Positions 9,449 through 16,955 of a DNA stretch of 64,000 nt are shown piece by piece (the stretch's first letter is position 1; each line of letters starts with the position of its first letter). Location of the stretch: contig CANNGN010000003.1 in NCBI GenBank assembly GCA_947504195.1, positions 310,001 to 374,000 of the forward strand, read 5' to 3'. This DNA comes from an uncultured Vibrio sp. (GTDB lineage: Bacteria; Pseudomonadota; Gammaproteobacteria; Enterobacterales; Vibrionaceae). Under the pieces are notes generated by a model. That model worked only from the letters and a program-made list of their open reading frames with translations, ran no database searches and had not been told where the DNA came from. The position numbers and the translations under genes were made by a program.

Positions 9449-9769
9449 ATGTATTTAGATACTTCTTCGTATAGCAACCCAATGACCGATAACGCCATCG
9501 TTTTTGATAACGTTTCGAATAATGAATTGAACGAAAACGCGAAAAAGAATTGGCTTAGCTACTGGAAGTACTTTAAACGTAGTGAGTTTAATGCATGTTC
9601 GGTTAGAGGCTGTAATGGTCACGCTCATCATGGAATTCTCGTCAAAACAAGCCAAAATAACGATAAGTTGTACGTGGTTCCAGTTTGTGCAACGCACAGC
9701 ACCAGTGATTCAATCCCACTTAAATCAGACAAACACATCGATATTATCTCAGCGGAATTGAGCCTGTAA
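9449..9769 (+). CDS. small Cys/His-rich protein of unknown function
   Basis: 106 residues, not recognised. The centre has CSVRGCNGHAHHG followed 30 residues later by VCATHS, a spacing that could bind zinc or fold as a zinc ribbon/HNH-like unit; no other domain is visible. AAGGTGA precedes the ATG at 9449. It stands alone after nifQ with its own leader (9190-9448) and ends at a strong terminator. No sigma54 or NifA site was found in that leader, so nif control is not supported. Confidence 0.7.
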   Translation: MYLDTSSYSNPMTDNAIVFDNVSNNELNENAKKNWLSYWKYFKRSEFNACSVRGCNGHAHHGILVKTSQNNDKLYVVPVCATHSTSDSIPLKSDKHIDIISAELSL

Positions 9770-9789
9770 CGATTTATTGACACAAAAAA

Positions 9790-9833
9790 GCCCCAATGTT
9801 TATTCATTCATTAATAAGAATAAACATTGGGGC
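9790..9833. terminator. bidirectional terminator
   Basis: Perfect 16-base stem (GCCCCAATGTTTATTC and its complement), 12-base loop, A-tract before and T-tract after. Serves the plus-strand gene ending at 9769 and the minus-strand gene ending at 9840. Confidence 0.93.
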
Positions 9834-9839
9834 TATTTT

Positions 9840-10025
9840 TTATTCTGCGTTTTCGCTCTTTTTCTTCTTTGACGTCCGCACGTAATCCCAGATCAATCCA
9901 GCGGTCATCGCAGCGCACAATCCAATAAAGATCCACGTCCCAGTATGACCCAGCTCTTGGTTCGCGTAGAGCAAAATAGACGTAATCCACATCCCTACCG
10001 TCATTGAAATCAGGTTTGTTCTCAT
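9840..10025 (-). CDS. small membrane protein
   Basis: 61 residues with two hydrophobic segments (MTVGMWITSILLYA and WIFIGLCAAMTAGLIW) and a very basic-acidic tail (RTSKKKKSENAE). No family recognised. Start taken at the ATG at 10025, which has AAGAAG directly before it and AGGA further up; ATGs at 10052 and 10064 would add up to 13 residues. Convergent with the preceding gene. Confidence 0.6.
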   Translation of the reverse strand: MRTNLISMTVGMWITSILLYANQELGHTGTWIFIGLCAAMTAGLIWDYVRTSKKKKSENAE

Positions 10026-10144
10026 ACTTCTTAGTCCTAAATCAAAATTCATTATTGGGCGCATTGTAACAAAACAATCCTAGAGCGAATACTCAGGTTA
10101 TCAATGCACCTTGAATTGCGGGAAAAATAGAATGGTTAAGCGTG

Positions 10145-11287
10145 TTATGGCATGAATAGCTCAAACGCATTCTCAGCCACAATCGTCCCGTTTACCTGTA
10201 CTTCAATTTTGTGAACTCCTGGGTAATAGGTTCGCGTGGTTATTGGTTTTATGGTGTGCTTTTTATGAACAGTTAACGTTTTTCCTGAAGCCAGGTGAAC
10301 GCTACGCCATTTAAACACTTTTGGAGAGACAGTCCCGTTCGCTTTTTGATGATACACAATATAATCAATCATTAACTCCTGCGAATGTTTAGCTTTAGAG
10401 GGAATCGTCACACTAAGCTGAAGCGAGCCTCCAAAATCTAGCGTTGGCGCTGAAAGCGTTAGAGTACAATCACCAAGCTCCGCATTACCATACCCCAGAG
10501 CTTGTAAGGTCTCTGCATGTCCTACTTTTATTAAACTACGGCAAGCATGGCGCACCAATTTTATTCGCGCCTCACTGGCATTAATCATCCAGTCAAGAGC
10601 CACACTCGCTACAAGGTCTGGGTGATCTTTACTAATATCGTTTAAATTGTTGGCTACGGATCGCCGAACGTATTCGCTCGAATCATCTTTGAGCTTATCC
10701 AATAATGGCAGTAAGGGGCTAGGATCGGTTACAAATTTCTTAAGCCGCATTCCCCAAGGTAAACGAGGCCTAGAGCCTTCACTGGCTAAGCGGCGCACAT
10801 GTTCGTCTTTATCTTCTGCCCATCGATGGAGAATCTTCATCGTTTGTTCTGTGTTTTGATCCAAAAAAGGTCTAATCGCAAATTCGGAACTTGAGCGTTT
10901 GGTCATCTCCCTTAATAGATCCATAGATAAATCAAAATGAGCCATACCATGTTGAGCGACATAATCGGCTAACGGCATTACAGCCCATCCATTAACCCCC
11001 GTTTTCCTGCTGGGGTTTGTACGAGTGGCATCTGGCGCTTCAGAATCAATCCGCTCCCCCAATACCGCATGTAACAATTGACCAGTGTGTGCAAAATCTG
11101 AAGGCAAGAAGTGATGCAATTGATGACAAATAAGGTCACTGCGCTGTTTTAATTCCAGAGTTTCCAGCTTGCAATTCACCGCAGCGACAAAGGCAGCGTC
11201 ATCAAACCCTTGGTACACCTGTTTTAATTGGCTAGCAAGGTGCTCGACTAAACTAGTATTAAATATATGTTTAAATGCCTCTGGCAT
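10145..11287 (-). CDS. AlkC-like 3-methyladenine DNA glycosylase (HEAT repeats plus Ig-like domain)
   Basis: DNA alkylation repair family protein. 380 residues: alpha-helical HEAT-like repeats with FAIRPFL, VRRLASEGSRPRLPWG and RRSVANNLNDISKDHP, the signature of the AlkC/AlkD superfamily. It has a beta-rich C-terminal region from about residue 275 that fits the Ig-like domain described for AlkC. Excises alkylated bases without base flipping in characterised members. Single gene; no adjacent ada/alkB. Confidence 0.8.
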   Translation of the reverse strand: MPEAFKHIFNTSLVEHLASQLKQVYQGFDDAAFVAAVNCKLETLELKQRSDLICHQLHHFLPSDFAHTGQLLHAVLGERIDSEAPDATRTNPSRKTGVNGWAVMPLADYVAQHGMAHFDLSMDLLREMTKRSSSEFAIRPFLDQNTEQTMKILHRWAEDKDEHVRRLASEGSRPRLPWGMRLKKFVTDPSPLLPLLDKLKDDSSEYVRRSVANNLNDISKDHPDLVASVALDWMINASEARIKLVRHACRSLIKVGHAETLQALGYGNAELGDCTLTLSAPTLDFGGSLQLSVTIPSKAKHSQELMIDYIVYHQKANGTVSPKVFKWRSVHLASGKTLTVHKKHTIKPITTRTYYPGVHKIEVQVNGTIVAENAFELFMP

Positions 11288-11732
11288 GAACCTATCCCCC
11301 CGGTTTATATATCAATGATTGAGCAGTGATACCCAACTTAAATTCACCATAAAAGCGAACCATAAGTATACGGCCATATAGGTCACTGCATGTCATATTA
11401 AACCATGCGTTAGCTTACCAAGCTTCATGAGATGAGTATTGAGTAAGAACGGATATAAGATGGCCTTTTTGAACGATAATCTGTGACAAATCCGTGATTA
11501 GCCAACTAAAAATTATATTTCAACTTTTTACTTAAATTCGTCACTTTACTCTGTGTAAATACATCTTTACAATGCTGCAAATATGTATCTCTAGTTAAAT
11601 TAGATATTCTGCATAGCTTTAGTAAAAGCCGCTCAATATATACGACTTGACTGCCATGCCCGATACGAAGACCCTACGGAAAAGACCCTAGGTGTAAATA
11701 ATAATTAACGTTCATACGGAGAGCGAACAAGA
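11288..11732 (+). other. intergenic region between alkC-like gene and TRAP receptor
   Basis: 445 AT-rich bases holding the two divergent promoters. A weak GGAG lies about 10 bases before the ATG at 11733. No RNA gene, riboswitch or nif-type site recognised. Confidence 0.4.
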
Positions 11733-12803
11733 ATGGATAAACCGATGAAACTTCTAGTAAAAGCGACAGCGATCGCAGCGCTTTCAGCGTTTGCTTTTAC
11801 TGCCCAAGCCGCTGACAAAGTCTATCGTCTAACACTTGCTGAAACATGGGGCCCTAACACTCCAATTCTTGGTGATTCAACTAAAGAGATGAAACGCTTG
11901 GCTGAAGGCATGTCAAACGGCCGCCTTCAAATTCGAATTGACTCGGCTAATAAACATAAAGCACCACTTGGTGTGTTTGATTTGGTGCGCTCTGGTCAAT
12001 ATGATCTTGGGCATTCTAGCTCTTACTACTGGAAAGGAAAGGTTCCAAACACGCTTTATTTTTCTTCGATGCCCTTTGGTCTAATGACCACAGAACAGTA
12101 TGCTTGGTTCTACCACGGTGGCGGGATGGAGCTAATGCAAGAAGTGTACGAACCATTTAACCTGCTTTCGTTCCCGGGTGGTAACTCAGACATCCAAATG
12201 GGTGGTTGGTTTAGAAAAGAGATTAACTCGATTGACGATCTTCAAGGCCTGAAGATGCGTATTCCGGGCTTTGCTGGTGAGGTTTTTGCTCGCGTTGGGG
12301 CCAAGCCTGTTAATATTCCACCGGGTGAACTTTACACCTCTCTAGAGCGTAACACCATCGATGCGCTAGAGTGGGTTGGCCCTGCTTTTGACCTGCGTAT
12401 GGGCTTTCAAAACATCGCCCCATTCTACTACACAGCATGGCACGAGCCGGGATCTGAAACTCAGTTCCTAGTGAATAAGAAAAAGTGGGACTCGCTTCCT
12501 CAAGATCTGCAATTAATCCTAGAAACGGCATTTAAAGCTTCAGCATTTAATATGTACACCCAAGCTATCAATGAAAATGCAGTAGCGTGGGATAAAATGC
12601 TAGCCGAAAACCCTGATATCAAAGTTCGTGACTTCCCAGAAGAGGTTCTGAATAAGATGCGCGCGGAAACACAAGCACTACTTAAAGAGTATGCAGAACA
12701 AGATCCGCTAGCGAAGAAAATCATTGATTCTCAGGATAACTACCTAGATAAAGTCCGCGCATGGACAGACATTTCAACTAAGTCTTATCTGGAAAATAAC
12801 TAA
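11733..12803 (+). CDS. TRAP transporter substrate-binding protein (DctP family), orphan
   Basis: Periplasmic receptor of a tripartite ATP-independent uptake system. 356 residues with a clear signal peptide (LLVKATAIAALSAFAFTAQA, cleavage after AQA). DctP-family features: LAETWGPNTPILGDSTKEM, the LKMRIPG motif with the conserved Arg for carboxylate binding, and a C-terminal helix. Probable substrate an organic acid, unspecified. The membrane subunits (DctQ, DctM) are not next to it, so it is an orphan or shares a distant permease. Ends at a terminator. Confidence 0.85.
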   Translation: MDKPMKLLVKATAIAALSAFAFTAQAADKVYRLTLAETWGPNTPILGDSTKEMKRLAEGMSNGRLQIRIDSANKHKAPLGVFDLVRSGQYDLGHSSSYYWKGKVPNTLYFSSMPFGLMTTEQYAWFYHGGGMELMQEVYEPFNLLSFPGGNSDIQMGGWFRKEINSIDDLQGLKMRIPGFAGEVFARVGAKPVNIPPGELYTSLERNTIDALEWVGPAFDLRMGFQNIAPFYYTAWHEPGSETQFLVNKKKWDSLPQDLQLILETAFKASAFNMYTQAINENAVAWDKMLAENPDIKVRDFPEEVLNKMRAETQALLKEYAEQDPLAKKIIDSQDNYLDKVRAWTDISTKSYLENN

Positions 12804-12824
12804 TCCCAAGTTATCTACCTTCAA

Positions 12825-12850
12825 GGGGCTCGCACATGCGGGCCTTTTTT
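12825..12850 (+). terminator. terminator after TRAP receptor gene
   Basis: GC-rich hairpin (GGGCTCGCA / TGCGGGCC with a mismatch) followed directly by six T. Confidence 0.8.
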
Positions 12851-13010
12851 ATTCCATTACCCCAACTAACATGGAGTCAAGCACAAAGAAATAGTTATTT
12901 AAAAATACGTGATAACTCATTTCAATTATTAGCAGAGGGTCCCGCAACCACCTTAATCACTGAAACCTACGCATAGAAAAAGTTCCATGCGTGCCAAAGT
13001 GACACATTAA

Positions 13011-13039
13011 TTGCATATTGCACACTTTAAGACCATAAT
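13011..13039 (+). promoter_or_regulatory. sigma70-type promoter of tacA-tacT
   Basis: TTGCAT at 13011-13016 and CATAAT at 13034-13039, separated by exactly 17 bases, 37 bases before the tacA ATG. Confidence 0.55.
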
Positions 13040-13044
13040 ACCTA

Positions 13045-13061
13045 TGTGACATTTTGACACA
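13045..13061. promoter_or_regulatory. candidate TacA operator
   Basis: Inverted repeat TGTGAC-N5-GACACA (one mismatch between arms) between the -10 box and the ribosome site, where an RHH antitoxin usually binds to autoregulate. A second GTGACAC lies at about 13000. Confidence 0.45.
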
Positions 13062-13076
13062 ACAGGAGATAATATA

Positions 13077-13349
13077 ATGGCTACTAACTTGCCTCGCATC
13101 ACCGCTAGAGTTGATGTCGACACACAAGATTTACTGACTAAAGCTGCCGCGATCGCTGGCATGTCTAGCATAAACTCATTTGTTCTAAGCGCTGCAATTG
13201 AAAAAGCGAAACAAGTCATCGAACGTGAACAAGCTTTAAAACTGAGCCAAGCTGACGCTATGTTGCTGATGGAAGCTTTAGACCGTCCTGCAACACAGAA
13301 CTCAAAACTAAAAGCTGCAGCTGGTCGATACGAGAGCAAAACTCAATGA
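13077..13349 (+). CDS. TacA-type RHH antitoxin (DUF1778)
   Basis: 90 residues: an N-terminal ribbon-helix-helix (LPRITARVDVDTQDLLTKAA...INSFVLSAAIEKA) and a C-terminal tail that would wrap the toxin. It neutralises the acetyltransferase encoded next, and represses their promoter. AGGAGA precedes the ATG; the stop overlaps the toxin ATG. Such pairs often travel as integron cassettes in Vibrio, and cassette-like sites begin right after this pair. Confidence 0.88.
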   Translation: MATNLPRITARVDVDTQDLLTKAAAIAGMSSINSFVLSAAIEKAKQVIEREQALKLSQADAMLLMEALDRPATQNSKLKAAAGRYESKTQ

Positions 13350-13843
13350 TGAATACGGTGCTTCTAGATAAAGCTAAACACAATAGAAACCGATTCAACT
13401 GTGGCACCGAGGCTCTCAATAATTACTTAAAAGTAACGGCGAGTCAGCAAGCAAAGAAAGACAACACCAGAACGTTTGTTTTGGAAGATGATAACGACAA
13501 CTCACATATCATCGGCTTTTACACGCTAACAATGACGCCAATTGACTTAAAGGCATTGCCCGAGAAGTTACAGAAAAAGCACCAATCATCCACCTCTGGT
13601 GGTCTGATTGCTCGTCTTGCTGTCGATGAGCGATATAAAGGGATACGCTTTGGTGAGTGGCTGCTTATCGACGCACTCAGAAAGCTGTTAGCTGCTAGTG
13701 ATAGCGTTGCATTTCCAGTTGTTATCGTTGATGCCAAAGATGGTGCTAAACATTTTTATGAACACTATGGTTTTCAAGCATTTGAAGACGCTGAAAACAA
13801 ACTATTCATCACAATTGCTGATGTGAGAGCAAGCTTAGGCTAG
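13346..13843 (+). CDS. TacT-type GNAT toxin (tRNA acetyltransferase)
   Basis: 165 residues; GNAT fold with the acetyl-CoA pocket around LIARLAVDERYKGIRFGEWL (Q/RxxGxG/A variant) and the terminal FYEHYGFQAF motif. Members acetylate aminoacyl-tRNA and block translation. N-terminal FNCGTEALNNYLK is typical of the TacT/AtaT group. The pocket reads RYKGIRFG, where RxxGxGxG-like is usual: an Arg replaces the second Gly position, so activity may be altered. Starts inside the antitoxin stop (ATGATG). Confidence 0.87.
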   Translation: MMNTVLLDKAKHNRNRFNCGTEALNNYLKVTASQQAKKDNTRTFVLEDDNDNSHIIGFYTLTMTPIDLKALPEKLQKKHQSSTSGGLIARLAVDERYKGIRFGEWLLIDALRKLLAASDSVAFPVVIVDAKDGAKHFYEHYGFQAFEDAENKLFITIADVRASLG

Positions 13844-13865
13844 TTAACCAGTAGCCTTTAGCAAA

Positions 13866-13984
13866 CCAACCGCCGCGTTAAGGTGTGAGCAACGCAACCA
13901 CCTAAACCATTGTGCCGTCAACACTAAAGCTGATTCAAACCAAAAGTACCAAGTGTTGCAAATCTTCTTAAATTTATTGTTATG
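13866..13984 (-). other. attC-like cassette recombination site A (Vibrio-repeat type)
   Basis: Directly after the stop of the minus-strand GNAT gene. Minus strand opens with ATAACAA...TTTAAG and closes with GCGTTGCTCACACCTTAACG, then CGGCGGTT. That ending and the GGTTTAGGTGGTTGCG before it strongly resemble Vibrio superintegron repeats. Ends pair partly (AAC and TTAAG boxes). About 119 bases, normal for a Vibrio attC. The terminal core is GGTT, where GTTA is usual, so it may be degenerate. Confidence 0.65.
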
Positions 13985-13990
13985 GGTAAT

Positions 13991-14425
13991 TCAAACACAC
14001 CTGACCATCTTTATATGCGGTACTCCCGTGCTCTTTGCTATATAAGACTCACCTGAAGTCGTAAAACCTAATTTTTCATACATTGATACGGCATGCAGCC
14101 TAGCATTTAAATATATCTCTTCAGCCCCCTTTTCTAACGCCATATACGTTAGCTTCGTAAGTACTTTAGTACCCAAGCCCTGTCCTTGCATACTTGGTTG
14201 GACTACCATCTGAGAAATCTTAAATAAACGCGAATCTTCTTCGCTTAATCGGCCATAAGCGCATAAAGCACCACTATCTATCATTGCAATATGAAAACTA
14301 TTTTCTTCGAGTGCATCAAACAATATTTCTCGGGGAAGATCTGGTTCACGGAAGAACAATTCATACCTCAAATCCAGAGCCTGTTTATACAACTCATCTG
14401 TGTTTTCTAACTCAATAAGTTCCAT
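13991..14425 (-). CDS. GNAT family N-acetyltransferase
   Basis: 144 residues; complete GNAT core with the acetyl-CoA loop VVQPSMQGQGLGTKVL (QGQGLG) near residue 75-88 and the C-terminal MYEKLGF motif. Substrate unknown. Good AAGGAGG ribosome site before the ATG at 14425. No antitoxin beside it, so it is read as a plain acetyltransferase rather than a toxin. It looks like a cassette gene, since an attC-like site begins 7 bases after its stop. Confidence 0.85.
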   Translation of the reverse strand: MELIELENTDELYKQALDLRYELFFREPDLPREILFDALEENSFHIAMIDSGALCAYGRLSEEDSRLFKISQMVVQPSMQGQGLGTKVLTKLTYMALEKGAEEIYLNARLHAVSMYEKLGFTTSGESYIAKSTGVPHIKMVRCV

Positions 14426-14502
14426 TTGGCCTCCTTACCCATAGACATAATGACTCCCCACTCAGACTGCGGATCTCCAATCAATCGTGGTTTAGCTGAA
14501 CG

Positions 14503-14538
14503 CTAGAGCCATGCTAGTGGTGACCAGACTACTTTCAT
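14503..14538 (-). pseudogene. remnant of RelE/ParE-type toxin gene (11 codons)
   Basis: The ATG at 14538 overlaps the antitoxin stop (ATGA), exactly where the partner toxin of a Phd/YefM antitoxin should start. The reading is MKVVWSPLAWL then TAG at 14503. MKVVWSPLA matches the usual N-terminus of ParE/RelE toxins found with this antitoxin; the remaining roughly 80 codons are gone and nothing similar is seen in 14426-14502. Confidence 0.6.
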
Positions 14539-14816
14539 TTCTTAATACGCTCCAACACTTGAGCACGAGCGTCTTCATTGGAAACACCTAAGCCTGAAGC
14601 TAACTGTGCTTCAGCTGTAAGCATTTCTTCCAGTAACTCGATTTTCTCTTGCATTGCTTCATATTCCGTAACATCAAGGACAAACGCAACACCTTTACCA
14701 CGCTGTGTGATTACTAGTGGTCTACGAGTTTCGTTAATCTGTTTAATAAATGACGTCACGCCAGCGCGAAATTCAGACAAAGGCTGAATATCTTGATCAA
14801 AATTGATGCGGCTCAT
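14535..14816 (-). CDS. Phd/YefM family antitoxin, now orphan
   Basis: 93 residues: N-terminal Phd/YefM fold (IQPLSEFRAG...LVITQRGKGVAFVLDVTEYEAM) and a helical C-terminal region that binds toxin. Start at 14816, which has GGGAG 6 bases upstream; an extension to 14861 lacks a ribosome site. The cognate toxin is reduced to a short remnant overlapping its stop, so this may now be a solitary repressor or anti-addiction factor. Confidence 0.85.
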   Translation of the reverse strand: MSRINFDQDIQPLSEFRAGVTSFIKQINETRRPLVITQRGKGVAFVLDVTEYEAMQEKIELLEEMLTAEAQLASGLGVSNEDARAQVLERIKK

Positions 14817-14917
14817 GCTGAACTCCCAATAGTACAATTTAATGTACAAATAATGGTTCAACTAGCGATTTTGAGCAATAGCCTGATTTTGTGTTCTACT
14901 TGACGCGAGGAGTCATA

Positions 14918-15020
14918 CCAACGCCGGGCATAAGGTGCGCGACGACCAACTCACCAAGACCACTGAACTTCATACCAAAGCCGCCGAGTGTAAAGCGTCA
15001 CCTTGATGCCTTTGTTAGTT
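14918..15020 (-). other. attC-like cassette recombination site B
   Basis: Ends form an imperfect palindrome: plus-strand AACGCC-GGGCATAAGGTG at the left pairs with the complement of CACCTTGATGCCTTTGTT at the right, leaving one unpaired base (the C in GGCATCAAGG). An extrahelical base at this place is the hallmark of attC strand choice. It lies just after the AlbA_2-type gene, in the same orientation as sites A and C. Confidence 0.65.
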
Positions 15021-15115
15021 GTTTTTTTGTACACGATCAACAATGTAATCTTGAAGAGCTATGCCTTTGTTAGTTGTTTTTTTGTACACGATCAACAATG
15101 TAATCTTGAAGAGCT
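15006..15115. repeat. perfect 55-bp tandem duplication at the cassette junction
   Basis: 15006-15060 is identical to 15061-15115. The unit begins ATGCCTTTGTTAGTTG and ends TTGAAGAGCT, covering the last 15 codons of the AlbA_2-type gene, its stop, and one arm of attC site B. Probably a slippage or recombination event; the gene itself stays intact because its stop lies in the second copy. Confidence 0.95.
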
Positions 15116-15834
15116 ATGCCTTGTAGCTTTTGCTTACACCCATTTACCCTTACCCACGTTTGGCCTGATGAGTTAAAAAATAGTCCGACCGAGTTAGACT
15201 TAGGAACATTCACTTCTAGAACATAACCAGCATCAACCTCAGCCACTGAATGGAAAGCAACTTTGATTTTGGTAGGATCAATTGATGGTTCAATCGTATT
15301 AATTTTTGCGTTTATTACTTTGTTAATATCATCTTTTTGGCTTGAGGTTAATTTAAGGCTTTTGACAACAGCATCGTCGCATATACCCCAAAAAATACTG
15401 CCACCCGAGCTATTTAGGAAAGCGATGACATATTCGTCTACGAGGTTTTGAATAGACTTTGCAGGATTACGCCCCTTAATTTCTTTAAACTCATGAGTCA
15501 GATCTTCTTCGATAGAACACTCTTGACCCTCAATAAAGTCATAACCACAGGTCTCACCAACAACCTCTAGCTCATCTGGTAACGATTCAAAAAAAACTCT
15601 TAGTTGCTTAATCGTACTTGGGCTCATCCGAACAGCTTTCGACAATTTATTGGTGGAGCCGTATTCTCCAATCAATGAGTCCAACTCAGTAATTGCCTTT
15701 GTTTTTCCTACTAATTGCCCCCACGTTTCAATCTGTCGATTTCGTTGTGGACCACTCTGCAAACCGCCGGGATAATAAGCACTATTAATTGCTTCAAAAG
15801 CACACTGCAAGTTCCAGTTTTTGTTAATGATCAA
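15070..15834 (-). CDS. AlbA_2 (Schlafen-type) domain protein
   Basis: 254 residues. From about residue 105 it carries the AlbA_2 pattern: EEDLTHEFKEIKG, then NLVDEYVIAFLNSSGGSIFWGICDD and a C-terminal LFFNSSGQTWVRVNG strand pair, seen in putative nucleic-acid-binding proteins of the Schlafen AlbA_2 family. The N-terminal 100 residues contain a possible helix-turn-helix (STNKLSKAVRMSPSTIKQLR, like ParB/KorB). Substrate and role unknown; similar proteins occur in defence and cassette loci. Its 3' end is tandemly duplicated. Confidence 0.65.
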   Translation of the reverse strand: MIINKNWNLQCAFEAINSAYYPGGLQSGPQRNRQIETWGQLVGKTKAITELDSLIGEYGSTNKLSKAVRMSPSTIKQLRVFFESLPDELEVVGETCGYDFIEGQECSIEEDLTHEFKEIKGRNPAKSIQNLVDEYVIAFLNSSGGSIFWGICDDAVVKSLKLTSSQKDDINKVINAKINTIEPSIDPTKIKVAFHSVAEVDAGYVLEVNVPKSNSVGLFFNSSGQTWVRVNGCKQKLQGIALQDYIVDRVQKNN

Positions 15835-15998
15835 CTATCTCTCCTTCGAATGATTATGCTAAGAAACAACTAACGAGTCTGTAGAATTTCTCCATTTTCG
15901 AGAAAACACAGCAATTTTAAAATTTAATGGTCAAATAAAACAACACGTTAAAGAATACAATTTCTAATGAATTAATAAAAAACGAGTTATTCTACAAC

Positions 15999-16056
15999 CT
16001 CAACGCCAAGCTAACCGCGCGTGGCGAAGCCTAATCCGGTTGAGCGGCTTGTTAGA
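15999..16056 (-). other. attC-like cassette recombination site C (short type)
   Basis: 58 bases, 3 bases after the stop of the minus-strand gene 16060-16815. Plus-strand AACGCCAAGCTAACCG pairs with the complement of CGGTTGAGCGGCTTGTT, leaving a single extra C, with GCGTGGCGAAGCC in the loop. The minus strand opens CTCTAACAAGCCGCTCAACC, very like the 59-base elements of mobile integrons. Confidence 0.7.
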
Positions 16057-16059
16057 GCA

Positions 16060-16815
16060 TTATGCGATATTGCGAATAACATAATGCTCTGCTTTTTTAT
16101 ATGAGTCTTTGAGGTTACTAGGGAGCAATGATAGAACTGCTTGCTTAATAGATGAACCCGCTATATCAAGACCAGCCGCATCACTTAAGCCCCATGCCGG
16201 GTTAGAGCAGCTATTCTTTTTTGCAAAGCGAAAAATTCCCTCAAAGAAAGCTCGAACAGAAGTAAAAGCCTGATCCTTACTCATTGCTTCTAAGTTACAC
16301 ACTATTGCAGAACCAAAATCTAATTTGGCCTCTCCAGTATCATCCTTGATTGCAGACAGTAAAAGTAGCTCTGTTTCCCCACTGTATTGCCACTTTGTTA
16401 ATTCTTCAACTTCATCAATTACTTGAGAAAAAGCAGCATCACTAAAGAGCCATTCGGTACCATCAATTGATGTAGCTTTACGGGTATCAGGCTGGTAGTT
16501 TTCAGGCCAATATGCTCCATAACCGACACAAAAGAAATCTACGGCCTCTCCGGAGCGGTAATGAAATTGATTTAAATGATCAACAATCTCAGATTTTGCT
16601 AATGGAGAGTTTGGATGAGCAAACAAAATACCAATAAGCTTTGAACTTCTAGACTCTTCAACACGAACAGTTCTATATCGAGTCGGAGTATTCATATTGA
16701 ACGAGGTCATATAGTGCATCACTCGTTCAGGCTCTCTCTTTGTAAGAGTCACTTTTCTCGGAAGAACCAAGTCAACTTTACTCACTATTTTACCTAGTGA
16801 AAATGCTTCATACAT
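16060..16815 (-). CDS. protein of unknown function in cassette array
   Basis: 251 residues, no family recognised. Soluble; no signal peptide or membrane helix. Visible pieces: an N-terminal basic segment (LPRKVTLTKREPERVMHYM), an alpha/beta stretch (KLIGILFAHPNSPLAKSEIV, then VDFFCVGYGAYWPENY), and a helical C-terminal half with FAKKNSC. The start at 16815 has AGAGGG upstream. It is directly followed by attC-like site C, so it is probably a cassette-borne gene; a defence role is only a guess. Confidence 0.6.
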   Translation of the reverse strand: MYEAFSLGKIVSKVDLVLPRKVTLTKREPERVMHYMTSFNMNTPTRYRTVRVEESRSSKLIGILFAHPNSPLAKSEIVDHLNQFHYRSGEAVDFFCVGYGAYWPENYQPDTRKATSIDGTEWLFSDAAFSQVIDEVEELTKWQYSGETELLLLSAIKDDTGEAKLDFGSAIVCNLEAMSKDQAFTSVRAFFEGIFRFAKKNSCSNPAWGLSDAAGLDIAGSSIKQAVLSLLPSNLKDSYKKAEHYVIRNIA

Positions 16816-16936
16816 TTCAGATTCCCTCTGAGCCCTAACATTTTAATATCGTGCCAGCACGAATTCATCCATTCAGTATATCTAATGAACCCCTGCTAAC
16901 CAACGGAACAATATGAACTTAATGTAGTATCGTTAA

Positions 16937-16955
16937 AAGTTTCTAGTGAAAACTT
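16937..16955 (-). terminator. weak hairpin after modC
   Basis: AAGTTT / AAACTT stem with a 7-base loop, followed on the minus strand by TTTTAACG. A poor but possible end for the long nifU-modC transcript. Confidence 0.35.

Noticed and set aside
12970..12994. Imperfect palindrome ACGCATAGAA...TTCCATGCGT as an attC site
   Set aside because: Too short and without AAC/GTT core boxes; more likely a plain hairpin upstream of tacA.
14426..14502. Fourth attC between the antitoxin remnant and the GNAT gene
   Set aside because: A GCGTTCAGC stretch is present, but no matching arm or palindrome could be found.
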